A stretch of 64,000 nucleotides of DNA from Moringa oleifera (Eukaryota; Streptophyta; Magnoliopsida; Brassicales; Moringaceae). Numbering within the stretch: the first letter of the stretch is position 1; each line of letters opens with the position of its first letter. A program made the position numbers and the translations under genes. Below are positions 14,009 through 24,949 of this stretch, one piece after another. Location of the stretch: contig JAJFZO010000049.1 of NCBI GenBank assembly GCA_021397835.1, positions 9,987,001 through 10,051,000 of the forward strand, read 5' to 3'. Below the pieces are notes generated by a model, which worked only from the letters and a program-made list of their open reading frames with translations, made no database searches and had not been told where the DNA came from.

Positions 14009-16741
14009 TTATATATATATATATATTTTTGTTGCACTATATGGAACCTCTATCACCTTATGCTTTGCTGTGTAGGCCTAAAGAATTGAGTAGGCCAGGT
14101 TATTGCTTAAAGGACAAAAAAATTCAGATATAGACAATTGAGGGTCTGCATTTGTTTTTTCTTTTTTCTTACAAGCAATAGAAGTTTCTTGAAGCATGAA
14201 GTTATTCTGAACTTAAGAACAAGCTACCTCCCTTTGGCAAATGAATGGTGTTACCCGGGGAAAGAAATTAACATGCAAAAGTTGCCTGGTTATCTTCTAC
14301 AACATTAAAATGAGATCATCAAGTAATTCCATGTAATTCCATGTTAGATGCTTGCGACCGAAATCTGTGGTGAAATTGTGATTTTGGTTTGTAGGATAAG
14401 ATATGCTCCTATATTTTGAGATAACTCTATTTGTTCTTTAGATATGGATGATTAACTATATCAAGGGGGATTGGTTAACAGTGTGCTGTACAGGGGTCTA
14501 TGATGGAGGATGTCTGAAGGTGGGGGTTGAAGTTATCTTGTTCAAGTGCATTGAAATGAAAAATAAAATTCTTACTTGTTGAAACAAGTCTTGATAAAGG
14601 TTTAACTTATTTCATGGTGGAAACTAGAGGGAGAATTTTTTGTGGAAAACAAGTATAGATAGCCCAGGAAAGAGTCAGCTTGGCTTCGGAAAAAATTATT
14701 CTATCGATATTTTCCACTGGGGGAATGACTCTCAAAGTAGACAACTTGGATTATCTTTCGTTTTAGGAAGGTTTTAAGGCATTTATCATGCCTCGACTCT
14801 TCGATAATCTAATTGATCCCTGCCCTTTTGCCACAATTAAAACTTGTTGAGGTTTGGATATTAATAATGAACATACATTTGGTTCTCTCATAACTGCGAT
14901 GAGTTTAGTCTAGGTAGGTTGGGCATTTTATCAGGAATAATATTATCTTACTCTTTGTCTTAAAAATCTTAAATGATTGACTTGAGGTCATTGGACAAGG
15001 AATAAAATAGTGGTACTTCATTTTGGGACTAGGATTATTGATGGGATAGAACGGATGCTGTGTTTTAGTTATGATCTTGATAGGTTGACAATTTAAGAGT
15101 GTGGATGGAATGTTTTGTGTCGATTCATTTTGGGCAACGAGGAAAAAAGAAGGGGGGGGGGGGGGAATATGGTAGAAGTTAGAGACAATAATGTAGTGTT
15201 ATCTTCTCTTCAACACTGTTTGACTACAAAGTCATGTGGTTAGTTATGCATCAACTAAAATTCATTTAATAAATTGATAGAAGTTGAGTATATGGTAGGT
15301 TCTGGAGAACAGTATCATTGCTTTACTTCATAGTTTGAGTGTTTTAATAAATAAGTTATAAATTTTAAGAAAGTTAACTTCTTTGCCCTCTTCCTTATTA
15401 TTACATTGTGTTGTATACATCCAACATCCCAGTCTAATATTAATAATATGTCTATTGTCAGGTTCAGCTGTGCCATCGGCTTTTGTACTATGGGTTATGA
15501 GAGCATTACCAACCGCAACTACAAGTAATAGACAAATAGAGCCAAGAGTGGTAACTTTCATCAATTATGAGGACTCAGGAATTATCATAATCAGCACTGG
15601 GCTTCTTCAACTATGTCAACAAATCAGGTAGTTTTCTAGAAAAATAAAAAGATCTGTGACACACTTAAGCTTCTGGAAGTTGATTATTAAAGTAGATTTC
15701 CAGGTATAAGGAGATTTTTGTAAAGTCTCAACGAAATTCAAATAGTCCTAGAAAATAAAATACTACTTAGATTTACTCCATATTACTTAATGACAGATCT
15801 TAATATATAATTTGAACACTTAAAAGGCCTGCCAAAGGAAAAGGATCCGAGCTTACCCACTTCATCAGCTAGAGGCTTGCTTTTCAAGATTCAAAACCAT
15901 TTCTAAATTGATCTTTAACTTTCCTTTAACAATTCCACTTTTTGATTTTTTGGATGAAGGATTTGTAAGATATTGGTCAGCTAGGCACTTACGCTTTAAC
16001 AGTTTTGTTCTTAGAGAATAATGTGCTTTAAATTATTGCATCTTCCTGCTTTAACCTTGGTGGTATTATGTCATATACCTGGACTTCTGTATTGAGATAA
16101 AAAAGCCAATAAACAAGAATGAAATTAATGAATGAAATGAATTCCTCAAGATAGGGCCTGGAAAAAAATAACTGCGTGTTGATCCTTAATGTTTGGTTGT
16201 TGTGGCAGCTCAAAGTTCTGCTCTAAGCTTTTTGCTGTCGTTACTAATAAAGTTGCCCCTCCCCCCTCTCAGATTTGCAGGGAGGCTTACTCTTGTTGGT
16301 ATGACCTACTGGGGTGGTTTGAGGACTTTAGTGCCTTCTGCTTTTGGTACCTGAGGTTATTTCTGGGATCTTCAGGCATGTCAACGATGGTGGGAATCAT
16401 AAGGGGAATGCCATTTGGCCTTTTGGTTTTTTTGAGTCTTTCTAGACTGGGTTAGACATTAACCACCTAAAACTGGCTCTTGCAGCTCAAAGATTTCATT
16501 TACTATGGCAGTGCAATCCACATTTTTCTATTTCTTGTGGTCTAATTTTGTTATGCAAATGCCAATAATGCTCAGATTAACAATATGGTTGCATAACTAG
16601 TTATTGGTTTCAGTATGTGTTAGCATAGTCATTCTTTCACTGGACATATTTTGCTTCGTCACTAGGTGAAAGTTGATTAGATTTGCTAAATGGCCTTTTG
16701 TTTCACACTGCAGGTCTCCCGAGCAAGCCCTATATAAGTGA
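4230..16741 (+). CDS. THH1/TOM1/TOM3-family seven-helix membrane protein, 13 exons
   Basis: Spliced model in reading phase throughout: 4230-4343, 5901-5951, 7866-7899, 9483-9569, 9665-9716, 11471-11645, 11775-11870, 12617-12677, 13286-13350, 13559-13633, 13735-13810, 15462-15627, 16714-16741. All introns are GT-AG. The product is about 359 residues. Hydrophobic helices lie near residues 17-37, 70-115 (two), 172-190, 207-230, 246-265 and 280-310. Family landmarks are VGWTRQKVLHLM, an acidic cytosolic loop in exon 6 (NDEEDNEENSGQQ), KVRSQQASSEIWK, CFTSSALVALF and SAVPSAFVLWVMR. Relatives are tonoplast membrane proteins known as host factors for tobamovirus replication; the normal cellular role is poorly known. 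The acidic loop recalls the At3g59090-type branch (from memory). The start is the first ATG after the leader. Odd point: exon 12 appears shifted by one base before the last exon, so the predicted end is SPEQALYK instead of the family-like NQVSRASPI. If intron 12 is retained, a TAG stops the frame at 15629-15631. Confidence 0.88.
13974..14026. repeat. (TA)n microsatellite in intron 11
   Basis: About 31 bp of TA repeat, a short TTTTGT break, then a further TA run. It lies within the 1.65-kb intron 11 of the membrane-protein gene. It is likely polymorphic. Confidence 0.95.
15152..15165. repeat. 14-base G homopolymer in intron 11
   Basis: Fourteen consecutive G in otherwise AT-rich intron DNA. 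Such a run is prone to slippage and to base-calling error, and it could stall a polymerase. No function is visible. Confidence 0.9.
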
Positions 16742-17640
16742 ACACTAATCGATATGGAGCTTCTCTCGTTCCTTTAAAGGTCTGGCAAGGAATGCTCGAA
16801 AGTGCGGCTTGCAATGGGTAGTGACAAAGTTTAACAGAAACTAGTGCCTCACCTTTAGAAGCATTTAAGGACACATATTGTAGTTGTTGACTGTTAACAT
16901 TTAATGCATGTACATAAGGTGATGTAGGAACTCATGTAGGAGAAACTGAGTTATACCTGTTTTTCTTTCAGTAGGACAATCCAATCACACCCAAATCAAA
17001 CAGAAAAAAAAAAGAAAAGAAAAGAGAAGATTTAGATTATGAAAATTACATGGGAATTGTCCTTAGCATGATCATTTTGAAGCTCCTTAACCTGACCAAC
17101 AGCGGGAGCAGCCAATGCGGGTGGCTGCATCTGCTTTGTATCCCTGCTGGGTCGGTTGTGTTGCCACACTCAGATCTGCTGCCGTGTTGTGGCATATGGC
17201 AGTGAGAGAAGAGAAGAAGAAGAGAGAGGGAGGCAGATCTCATATGGTTTTTTCATGCTACAGGCTCTCATTAGGTATGACATGGACATGAGTAATTAAT
17301 TTTATTTCATTTAAGAGCAGTGTTAATTTAATTTTGATATGAACATATAGTGAGAATTAGTTTGTAGAATTATTGGGATGATCTTATTTAGGCAATTGTC
17401 ATCACTAACTTATGAATGGTTATGGCAGCAGTGTTTCTGCCATATACACAGAAATATAGATGTGATTAAGATCTTGAAAGGAATTAAAATGATATTGAAG
17501 AGGACAAGTGTAGAGAAGCTTTCACATCTTAGAAGTTATTATCTTGTTGTTTGATATTGTTAAGTTAGCAATTTATGATTTTTTTTTTTTGGGGATCACT
17601 GGCTACTGCATAGGAAGATTTTAATTAATTATCTTTTCTT
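16742..17640. other. 3' flank of the membrane-protein gene, no gene seen
   Basis: Begins with the probable 3' UTR. No clear AATAAA signal was identified. Around 17085-17240 there is a GC-richer island followed by an AGAAGAAGAG purine run; its short minus-strand frame shows no recognised motif. The rest is AT-rich with a T run near 17580-17591. Confidence 0.5.
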
Positions 17641-18250
17641 TCTTTTTTTGCCACTTGTTCCTTCCCAAGCTTGTTCCGATAATGTGTGAACCTACTTGGT
17701 TTGCAGACAGTGGTGGTACTAGCCTCACACCTGATGCTACCAACTTGAACAAGGGCATAGACTACTAGCTCACCTTTGACAGTGATGTATTTATGGAACT
17801 CCTTTTTAAATTTTTGTATCGTGAAGAACAATCAGATAGGAACGATGTTGTTCTAGGGGAAGTTTTATGGAGATTTGTACCAAGTGGACTTGTGATCCAA
17901 GAAACTTGTGTCAAGCTTGAGCCTGTTATGTCCAAGGAAACCTATCTTTAATTTTGAACAATTTCAAATTCCTGGGAGAAACTGCTCAGAGGCAAGGAGA
18001 TTATGACAATTAAAAGCCTTTGCAATGCATGTTTTTCATGTTAAAGATCTTTGTCAGAGTCTAAGCTTCAGTTTTCTTGAGTTAAAATTAGTCTCCATGA
18101 GGGATCTCCTAAAGGTTTCAAGACATGTAGTTTTTTTTTTTAATCGAAATAGAGTTTCCTGTCGAAGCAGGTTTTATCATCACTAGAATTAAGTAAACTG
18201 AAATATTATCACCTAATATAGTGCTATATGCAACTTTGTCAACCCTGAAA
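17640..18250 (+). pseudogene. Copia protease-region remnant
   Basis: Around 17690-17755 the plus strand reads TWFADSGGTSLTPDATNLNK. This fits the aspartic protease start of copia polyproteins (W.ADSGA... pattern); the third residue of the catalytic D-S/T-G triad is intact. Downstream the frame breaks and no further domain is certain. It abuts the left LTR of the larger minus-strand element but reads in the opposite direction, so it is a separate older fragment. It could be a chance match outside the 20-residue core. Confidence 0.4.
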
Positions 18251-18254
18251 GATT

Positions 18255-18614
18255 GATGGCTTTTATTTTAAGGAAATGGTTTGAATTGGGATGAATATAG
18301 ATATTGATAATATAAGTAAAAGTTAAGATTATTACAAAACAAATGATAGTAAGAAAGTATTTATATTTCTTTTAACTTTCTCATTATGCAGACTTCATTA
18401 CAAAAGGATTATGCTTATTTATAGGTGTTAGGGGTGGTTACGGCCACCATCCGAAAGTATTTAAAAGTTTATTGAAGTTGATCAACAAGACGGCTTATTA
18501 ATTGAGATTAAAAATAATTTAGGAAGATTGTTTGCAAACCAAGCTCTCTATGCTTTTGCAGATTTCAAAAAACTTTTATTTGGTTTCATTCTTTGTAGAA
18601 GCGTGCATCAATTC
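18255..18614 (-). repeat. 3' LTR of the outer copia element
   Basis: Shares an extended diverged match with 24619-24949. Both begin on the plus strand with TGG followed by a T-rich run and both end with GCATCAATTCA. On the minus strand the LTR starts TGAATTGATGCA and is preceded by a purine-rich run (AAAGAGGAGTAA) that serves as polypurine tract. Confidence 0.7.
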
Positions 18615-20035
18615 ATTACTCCTCTTTAATGCATGTTTTGATAACTTCAATCAAGTCTTGTAGTCTAGTTGTATGTTTTTGATTGTTTCAGCTTATCTAA
18701 TGAAGTGGTACTCGATACTTATGTGTTTAGTTTTATTGTGAAACATGATTTTTCGTCATTGCTATTACTGACTTGCTATCACCATATATCTGTATAACTT
18801 TCATTTTGTGGCTCGTCCATATCTTTAAAAATATGTTTTTAACAAGGCTTGTAGTAATAATTGTTGCAATATATCTAATTTTTGTTGATCATTGTGCAAA
18901 TGTTGCTTGTTTCTTTGACCCCCCATGAGAATATTCTAGAATTTAATGTAAATACGTAGCCAAATATACTTTGTCATATTATCCACTGACATTGTTTAAT
19001 CATTATATTTATATCCAAGTAACCGTGAACTCAATTTGGCTTGCACATGGATCTTGATAACAAGCTAGTTGCATACATAATATCTGGCCTTGTTATTGAT
19101 AAATAGAGCAAACTTCTAATGAGGCTTCGAAATTGTCTTATGTTTGCCTATGATGTGCCATCTTCTTCTCTTAGTGCTTTATTGTTGTCTAAATGGAGTT
19201 GCTAGTAATTGGCAACCTTCCATCTTAAACTTCTTGATAAGACTTTCTTTATCTTTCGTGGTATGAAAATTTCATCTTCTTTTGACTTATCTCAATCCCA
19301 AGAAAGTAGTGCATTTGACCCAAATCGTTGATCTTAAATGTTTTCATGATATCTTTTTTGAATTTCTTGATGATCTTCTTATTGTTTTGTGTATATCAAA
19401 TCATCAACATATAATGAAACGAGAAGTAAGTTTTTCACATGTTGAGTCTTAATGTATAACGTTGACTTGCTTTTGCTCCTTTTGAATTCTTGCTTGATGA
19501 AGTAATGGCCAGTTTGACTATACTAGGCTCATGAAACTCGTTTTAGGTCATACAAAGCTTTCTTTGGTTTTAGTACTTTGTCTTCTTTTCATTAGTATCA
19601 TGAACCCTCGAAGTTTCTCTGTATAGATTTCCTTTTCCAGATATATAGCCTACTGAATAAAGCTTCCACTTTTTTTGAGCTGTGAGTACGATTAATGCTC
19701 TTATGTATCTAGTTGAGCAACTGCAACAAATATCTCATTCTGATTAACTCCAAATTATTGAGCTTAGCCCTTTGCCACTAGTCATGCCTTGTGTTTTTAA
19801 ATTGAGCCATAATAGTTGAGTTTTGTTTGGTAAATCCTCTTCCCTCCAATGACTTCTTTGTCTTGAAGAAGGTTGACTAACTCTCACGTTTCATTTTTCT
19901 CAATCATCATGATGTCTTCCTCTACAGCTTTAACCAATACCTCTTGTTTTGAAGCTGCTTCCCTAGTTCTATTAATGTCAAGTTGCATGTTTTGTATATC
20001 TCGGTTAACGATCTTATTCTTTTGGGTGTTGATTT
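18615..20035 (-). pseudogene. Copia reverse transcriptase and RNase H remnant (outer element)
   Basis: On the minus strand the following copia motifs appear in order. The RT entry region reads EEDIMMIEKNET then KEVIGGKRIYQTK and KHKA-LVAKG (about 19990-19800). The catalytic YVDDLIYT box lies near 19391-19430. An RNase H part reads IYGDSKSVIAMTKNH with KHI-like YHFIR (about 18790-18700). Stops and frame changes separate them, so no functional enzyme is encoded. The region upstream of RT (RIRSLTEIYKTCN) ends at the inserted inner element and continues beyond it at about 22740. Confidence 0.75.
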
Positions 20036-20450
20036 TGTTGGTTGTTCATATATAAAACAACGTTTTAGGAAAGCCAAGTATCCAAGTGTCATCTGAAAAC
20101 TTATTTTAATTTCAAATTTGAATGGAAACAATAGTTTAAGAACTATCGATAATTTCTTTCTTTTTTATAGAGGCAAAGAACAAGCATTAGTCTCTTTATA
20201 AAAAAGTTATAGAAGTTCTAAAAAGAAATCATTCTCAATTAATCTTTTTTCCTTCTTCACCAGAAGCAATGTTCTTTATTTTCAATTAGTGAATTTTTAT
20301 TATTGTTTCTTGGAAATTCACAAAGACTTGTCATATTTTGGAAGCTATTTATCGGTGAAACCTTGTAAGCAATCTCATCAGAAAGGGAACAAATATTACT
20401 TTAAAGAAAGCGACTTTTTCAAGTCTGCATCTACTCCTTTCTTAACAATC
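20036..20450 (+). repeat. 5' LTR of the inner copia element
   Basis: Aligns with 22328-22645 from TGTTG onward with frequent substitutions and small indels. The right end is approximate, since the primer-binding site after it is not recognisable. Confidence 0.65.
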
Positions 20451-20499
20451 TTAAACTGATATTTAATGGAGATCGAAACCATTACAGTGACAATCAAAC

Positions 20500-21620
20500 T
20501 TATGAATCAAGATTTTATGAAATTGGATCACTTTGATGGTCTATGAACTTCACTCATTGGTAAGATAAACTTAAATACTTTTTGATTGATATTAAAATCT
20601 TTTATGTGCTTGATCCAAATCTAAAACAAATTTCAAAGCCTTCTTACAATGATAATCAAGATTTGAAGGCTAAATGGGAGAAAGACTAAAAGGATTCTTA
20701 ATGTGCATCTTGTTAGATTATTTATGTGATCTCCACCTTCTTACAGTGATAATCAAGATTTGAAGGCTAAGTGGGAGAAAGACTAAAAGGATTCTTAATG
20801 TGCGTCTTGGTAGATTATTTATGTGATTTCCACCTTCTTACAATGATAATCAAGATTTGAAGGCTAAGTGGGAGAAGACTAACAGGATTCTTAATGCACG
20901 TCTTGTTATATTATTTATGTGATCTCCACCTTCTTACAATGATAATCAAGATTTGAAGGCTAAGTGGGAGAAAGACTAAAAGGATTCTTAATGCGCGTCT
21001 TGTTATATTATTTATGTGATCTCCACCCCAACACTCTCTTTGTAAAGGAGGTCTAGAATACATTAAAGCAAAGGAGAAAGGTAAATAAAATTTTCTTATT
21101 CTAAATACTTTGATTTCAAAATAGTTGATGTTAAGCTTGTTTTGTCCCACGTTCATGAATTGTAAGTTATTGTTAACAAATTAAGTGTTGTCAAAATTAT
21201 ACTTCATGAGATATTCTAAGTTAGTGCAATAATTGCAAAGTTACCATCAACTTGGAAGGGTTACAGGAAGAAAGCTCTTCAAACTGCCGTAGATTTTTCT
21301 TTAGAATAAATTCAAAAACATCTATGGATTGAAGAATAATCAATGCTAGGAGATAAGAATGAAGATTCTTATATTGGCATTGCTAAGGACAATATTGTGA
21401 ATAAGCCCAACTCTGCTGAACAAGGGGAATAATTTGGGTCCTAAGAAGGATTAAGGGATATTCAAAACTCTTAGGTCATAACAAGAAAGCCAAAGGGTCT
21501 TTGCTTTATCTATGATAAGCCAAGGCACTATGCTTGTGATTATAGGTTTCAAAAGAAACAAAATGAAGGGGTAAAGGTAAATTTCATTTAGGAAGTAGAG
21601 ATTGTGCTACTATGAGTGAA
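20500..21620 (+). pseudogene. Copia Gag remnant with degenerate zinc knuckle
   Basis: Plus strand. Near 20505 it reads MNQDFMKLDHFDG, the usual N-terminal Gag pattern of Tto1-like copia elements (KL-RFDG). At about 21490-21555 there is a degenerate CCHC knuckle, read as GLCFIYDKPRHYACDYRFQK, in which two of the three cysteines are changed. Stops are frequent. A 97-bp piece of this Gag is present four times in tandem (20639-21025). No protein can be made. Confidence 0.65.
20639..21025. repeat. Four tandem copies of a 97-bp unit inside the gag remnant
   Basis: Copies at 20639-20735, 20736-20832, 20833-20928 and 20929-21025, with lengths 97, 97, 96 and 97. Each begins CCTTCTTACA and ends in a GTGAT-TCCA motif. 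A few substitutions distinguish the copies. Since 97 is not a multiple of three, the expansion could not have been kept by selection on Gag. Confidence 0.95.
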
Positions 21621-21920
21621 GTCAATGCAATCTAAAGAAAAATATAAGGTTGGTGTATAGAACTTGTGCCACTGTTTATGTCTCATACGACAAGTCTTTA
21701 TTAAAGACCTATGAAGAAGTAAATGATGGCAACCCAACTTAAGAGTAGGAGTTAACTAATTTTATGTTCAAAGGTAAAAACAAGTCATGATAGGTGGAAA
21801 GTTTTCAGCACTATATAACTGAAACCAACCTTATTTAAAATGATTAGAGTTGGTTGTTACATAATGAAGGTTTTCTTTGACAACAAAATTTTTAATGAAG
21901 TTCAGCTTGAGAAAGAAAAT

Positions 21921-21988
21921 TATCTCAGATGTAACAAAGATTACGGAAGAACTTTATCTCAGATGTAACAAAGATTATGGAAGAACTT
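21921..21988. repeat. 34-bp tandem duplication in the inner element
   Basis: TATCTCAGATGTAACAAAGA plus 14 further bases occurs at 21921-21954 and again at 21955-21988, with one C/T difference. Confidence 0.9.
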
Positions 21989-22312
21989 CACTTATATGAA
22001 CTTTAAGGTGGTGCCACTTCAAATAAGAGTAGGAGCTTCTCTTTATGAAGTTATCATGCAGTATGAATACATGACCATAAAAGGTGCTAAGTGAGTATGG
22101 TGTGAAATCTGAAAACACATAGTGAATATTTGTGTTGTGTTACTATTGTTGTCAAAAGGAATAACTAATTCAAGCCTTTAAGCTACTTGAGATTTCGATC
22201 AATATTTTGTGACAGTTGCACTAAGCTAAATTTTAATCCACAGATACCTATATGTACAAACACAATGACCTTTTGTCAACAATTAATAATTTTTATCTAT
22301 ATACATATAGTT

Positions 22313-22327
22313 GAATAAGTGGGAGAT
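22313..22327 (+). other. Polypurine tract of the inner copia element
   Basis: GAATAAGTGGGAGAT lies immediately before the right LTR start TGTTGAATG. This is the standard plus-strand primer position in copia elements. Confidence 0.6.
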
Positions 22328-22645
22328 TGTTGAATGTTGCTCAAATATAATAGTATTTTAGAAGATTCAAGTATCCAAGTGTCATTTAAAAACTTATTAC
22401 TTGAAATTTTAAATTTGAATGAACACAAAAGTTCAGGAACCATTAGCAATTTTATTTTATTTTTCCTTTCATACAAATACAAAGAACAAGTATTAAACTA
22501 CTTACAAAAAGGTAATAGAAGTCTTACCAAAAAAGAAAAATCAATTTCAAATAATCTATTTTGTTTCTTTGCTTAAAAGGCAAATATCAGTTCAAGAAAA
22601 AAGTATCTCATACGTGTTTTAAGTCTATGTCAACTACTTTCCTAA
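22328..22645 (+). repeat. 3' LTR of the inner copia element
   Basis: Diverged copy of 20036-20450. It starts TGTTGAATGTTG right after the polypurine tract. The right end is approximate, placed where similarity to the left copy fades and outer-element sequence resumes. Confidence 0.65.
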
Positions 22646-22739
22646 GAGATTCCTATGAGTAATCCTCATATTGTATTTATTCTTGTGTTGTTGGATACTC
22701 TAGTTCAATCTGTTTGCCTTCATTCAATTGTTGAGAAAA

Positions 22740-24600
22740 TGTTGGCAACCTAAAACTTTTCTCTCAATTTTTTCTATCTCTGAATTGTACCTGCAATCTT
22801 CTTTAAATATGATGTCACTATTAATGATCAATTTATTTATTCTAAAGCTATAGACTTGACAGTCTTTCGATTAAGTACGATAGCCCAAAAAGATACCTTC
22901 TTTCATCCTCTTGTCTAATTTGCCTTTTTTTTTTCCTCGTGAAATGTTAGTAGAGTAGATGCAACAAAAAACTCAAAAGATATTTTGCTGATGGCTTCAG
23001 TCCATTTCAAACTTCAATTGGTGTCATATCTTGAACGACTTTGGTTAAACATCTATTGAGTAGATAATTTCGTATATATAGCTTAGGCCTAGAAGGTTTT
23101 CTTGTAGACCTTTTGTTCAGTTGCGTATCTAACTATGAGTTGTGTTCCATGTCTTTATCTTCATAGAACTTGTTGAACTCTTTTGCTTGTTCTTATTATC
23201 TTTATATAGAAACCTCTTTGTTTCTTGATAGGGGTTCTAAACTTCTTGGAAGTTTCAAAGACATGATTTTTCACATAAAAGTAAACCTGTATCATTTGGA
23301 AGCATATGTTTTTCTTTTATTTTTTACTCTTGCGATTTTGAGGGTTTTGTTTTTTGGGTCATAAGTTAAATAAGAATTTCACTCAAAATGCAAAGTATCA
23401 TCTTTTAATTGTTTGTCTCACATTTAATTAATTTTGAGGTACTACAAGTAGAACTCTACTAATATACCTCTTACCTTTTTCTTTTATTAATGATAATAGT
23501 ATCTTTACCTCAAAAAATTCATCATTCTTAAATTTTACTTTGGTTCTAACTTTATCAAGGTTGCGAAAAATATTTTTATCTTTTGTAATGCAATTGTTGC
23601 AACTGCTAAGTACATAATAACACTTTTTTTTTCTACAAAAGGTCCCAAAAAAAGCATAAAAAAGATAATTTTCATCTTATTTTTCTTTTAATAAAATTAG
23701 CTTGATGATTTCTCTTTAGTCTGCAATCTCTTTTTATGTGCGGCCATTTTTTTTTTTTTAATAATTTTGATATTGTGGTACTTCCTCTAAAGAAATAATG
23801 TCTTCTCAAATTTCATATGGATAAGAAATGCTCTTATTTTTAGATTATTTTTCTTGGCTATGCTTATTTTTAAAATTTTCATTTGAACTTTTTACATTTT
23901 CTTTTGAGTTTTAAGACTGCATTTTAATTTTAGATGGACAACCAATTTTTCAAAAAAATTTCACCATTTTTACTCACCTTTTTTCATGTGCTTCAAGAGA
24001 ACCATTAATACTGTAGGTGATTTAATTATGCTTGAGATTCTTCAATAATAAAGATTACAACACCATCTTTTTTTTTTCTTTTGTAACTAATTAATATTTG
24101 CTACACTATTTTGTACCAAAAATATTTTCTCTATAGGCTCTCATCTGATTTTTTAAAATTCTTGAATAATAATCTTTTGCAATCTCAATAACATTCATTT
24201 TAATATTTTTAAAATCTCTTCTCAGTGATTTAAGTTTGACAGTATATAGTTTTTTTATTTCCTTGAAACTCCTTTAGTGTGTCCCAACATTCTTTAGTTG
24301 TTGTAGATCCCATGATTTTTAAGAAGATATCATTTTTCATAGCTTGTTGAAGTGAAAATATTGCTTGAGAATCTTTCTTTGCACATTTTCTTCCGATACT
24401 TTCTTCAGAGATGCAAAAAGAATGGCAGTATCTTTAGGAATTGTGGATGCTTCTTCACAACGTTTATATAAATTTTGAACGAAAAAAAATCATTGTAATG
24501 GACAAAAAAATCATAGTTTTTTCCATGAAAGACTTGAAGAGGAATAAAACAACGAGTAAACTTTTTCATTTGACTAAACTGTTATGTCCAATAGATACCA
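22740..24600 (-). pseudogene. Copia gag and integrase remnant (outer element)
   Basis: Minus strand. Near 22920-22860 it reads KLDKRMKEGIFLGYR followed by a VYS and KLIINSDIIF pattern, the conserved C-terminal end of copia integrase. Near 24440-24310 it reads ASTIPKDTAILFASLKK, consistent with Gag. Between these the sequence is T-rich on the plus strand and heavily broken; no intact zinc knuckle or integrase catalytic triad was seen. It joins RT across the inner insertion. Confidence 0.6.
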
Positions 24601-24605
24601 AATGT

Positions 24606-24618
24606 AGCTTTGACACCA
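24606..24618 (-). other. Primer-binding site of the outer copia element
   Basis: On the minus strand it reads TGGTGTCAAAGCT, next to the inner end of the right LTR. The canonical plant copia site, complementary to initiator tRNA-Met, is TGGTATCAGAGC; two changes are present. Confidence 0.6.
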
Positions 24619-24949
24619 TGGATGGTTTTTTTTGTTTAAGAAAATAGTTTAGGTTGGGCTGAATATGAATATTTATAAAATGAGCAAAATGATAGTTTAT
24701 TACAAACAAGTGATAGCAAGAAAGATAGTATTTATATTTCTCAAAGCTTTCTCACTATGCTTGCCTAGTTACAAAAAAAGATTACACTTATTCAAAAAAT
24801 CCATAATTCCATATGGAATTATTTGAAAGCTTATTAAAGTTAGTTTATAAGTCTGAAAGATGGTTTGAATACTAAGTTATCCATGCTTTTGAAGAGTCCA
24901 AATTTTTTTTTATTTGATTTCATCCATTCTAGAATCATGCATCAATTCA
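24619..24949 (-). repeat. 5' LTR of the outer copia element
   Basis: Diverged partner of 18255-18614, bounded on the left by the primer-binding site and ending GCATCAATTCA on the right. On the minus strand it is the 5' LTR. Confidence 0.7.

Larger units (their letters stand above)
20036..22650 (+). mobile_element. Inner copia element, plus strand, deletion derivative
   Basis: Direct repeats at 20036-20450 and 22328-22645 both start TGTTG and share CAAGTATCCAAGTGTCAT. The right one is preceded by GAATAAGTGGGAGAT, a typical polypurine tract. Between them lies a gag remnant and little else. RT and integrase are absent, so at about 2.6 kb it would depend on other elements. It sits inside the coding part of the outer copia, in opposite orientation. 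Its interior holds two separate tandem amplifications (20639-21025 and 21921-21988). Confidence 0.75.
18255..24949 (-). mobile_element. Outer Ty1/copia element, minus strand, decayed and interrupted
   Basis: Two diverged direct repeats, 18255-18614 and 24619-24949, act as LTRs. Reading on the minus strand from the right: LTR, primer-binding site, gag-like sequence, integrase end, then (after an inserted element) reverse transcriptase and RNase H, then the left LTR. This is the copia gene order. All frames carry several stops. The LTRs have many differences, so the insertion is old. It is split between the integrase C-terminal region and RT by the plus-strand element at 20036-22650. Confidence 0.8.

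Noticed and set aside
16189..16455. 88-residue open frame in intron 12 of the membrane-protein gene
   Set aside because: No recognised motif, no suitable splice sites in phase with exons 12 and 13, and the exon 12-13 join works without it.
17085..17240. GC-richer island considered as a small gene or tRNA
   Set aside because: No cloverleaf, no tRNA A/B boxes and no recognisable protein motif in either strand.
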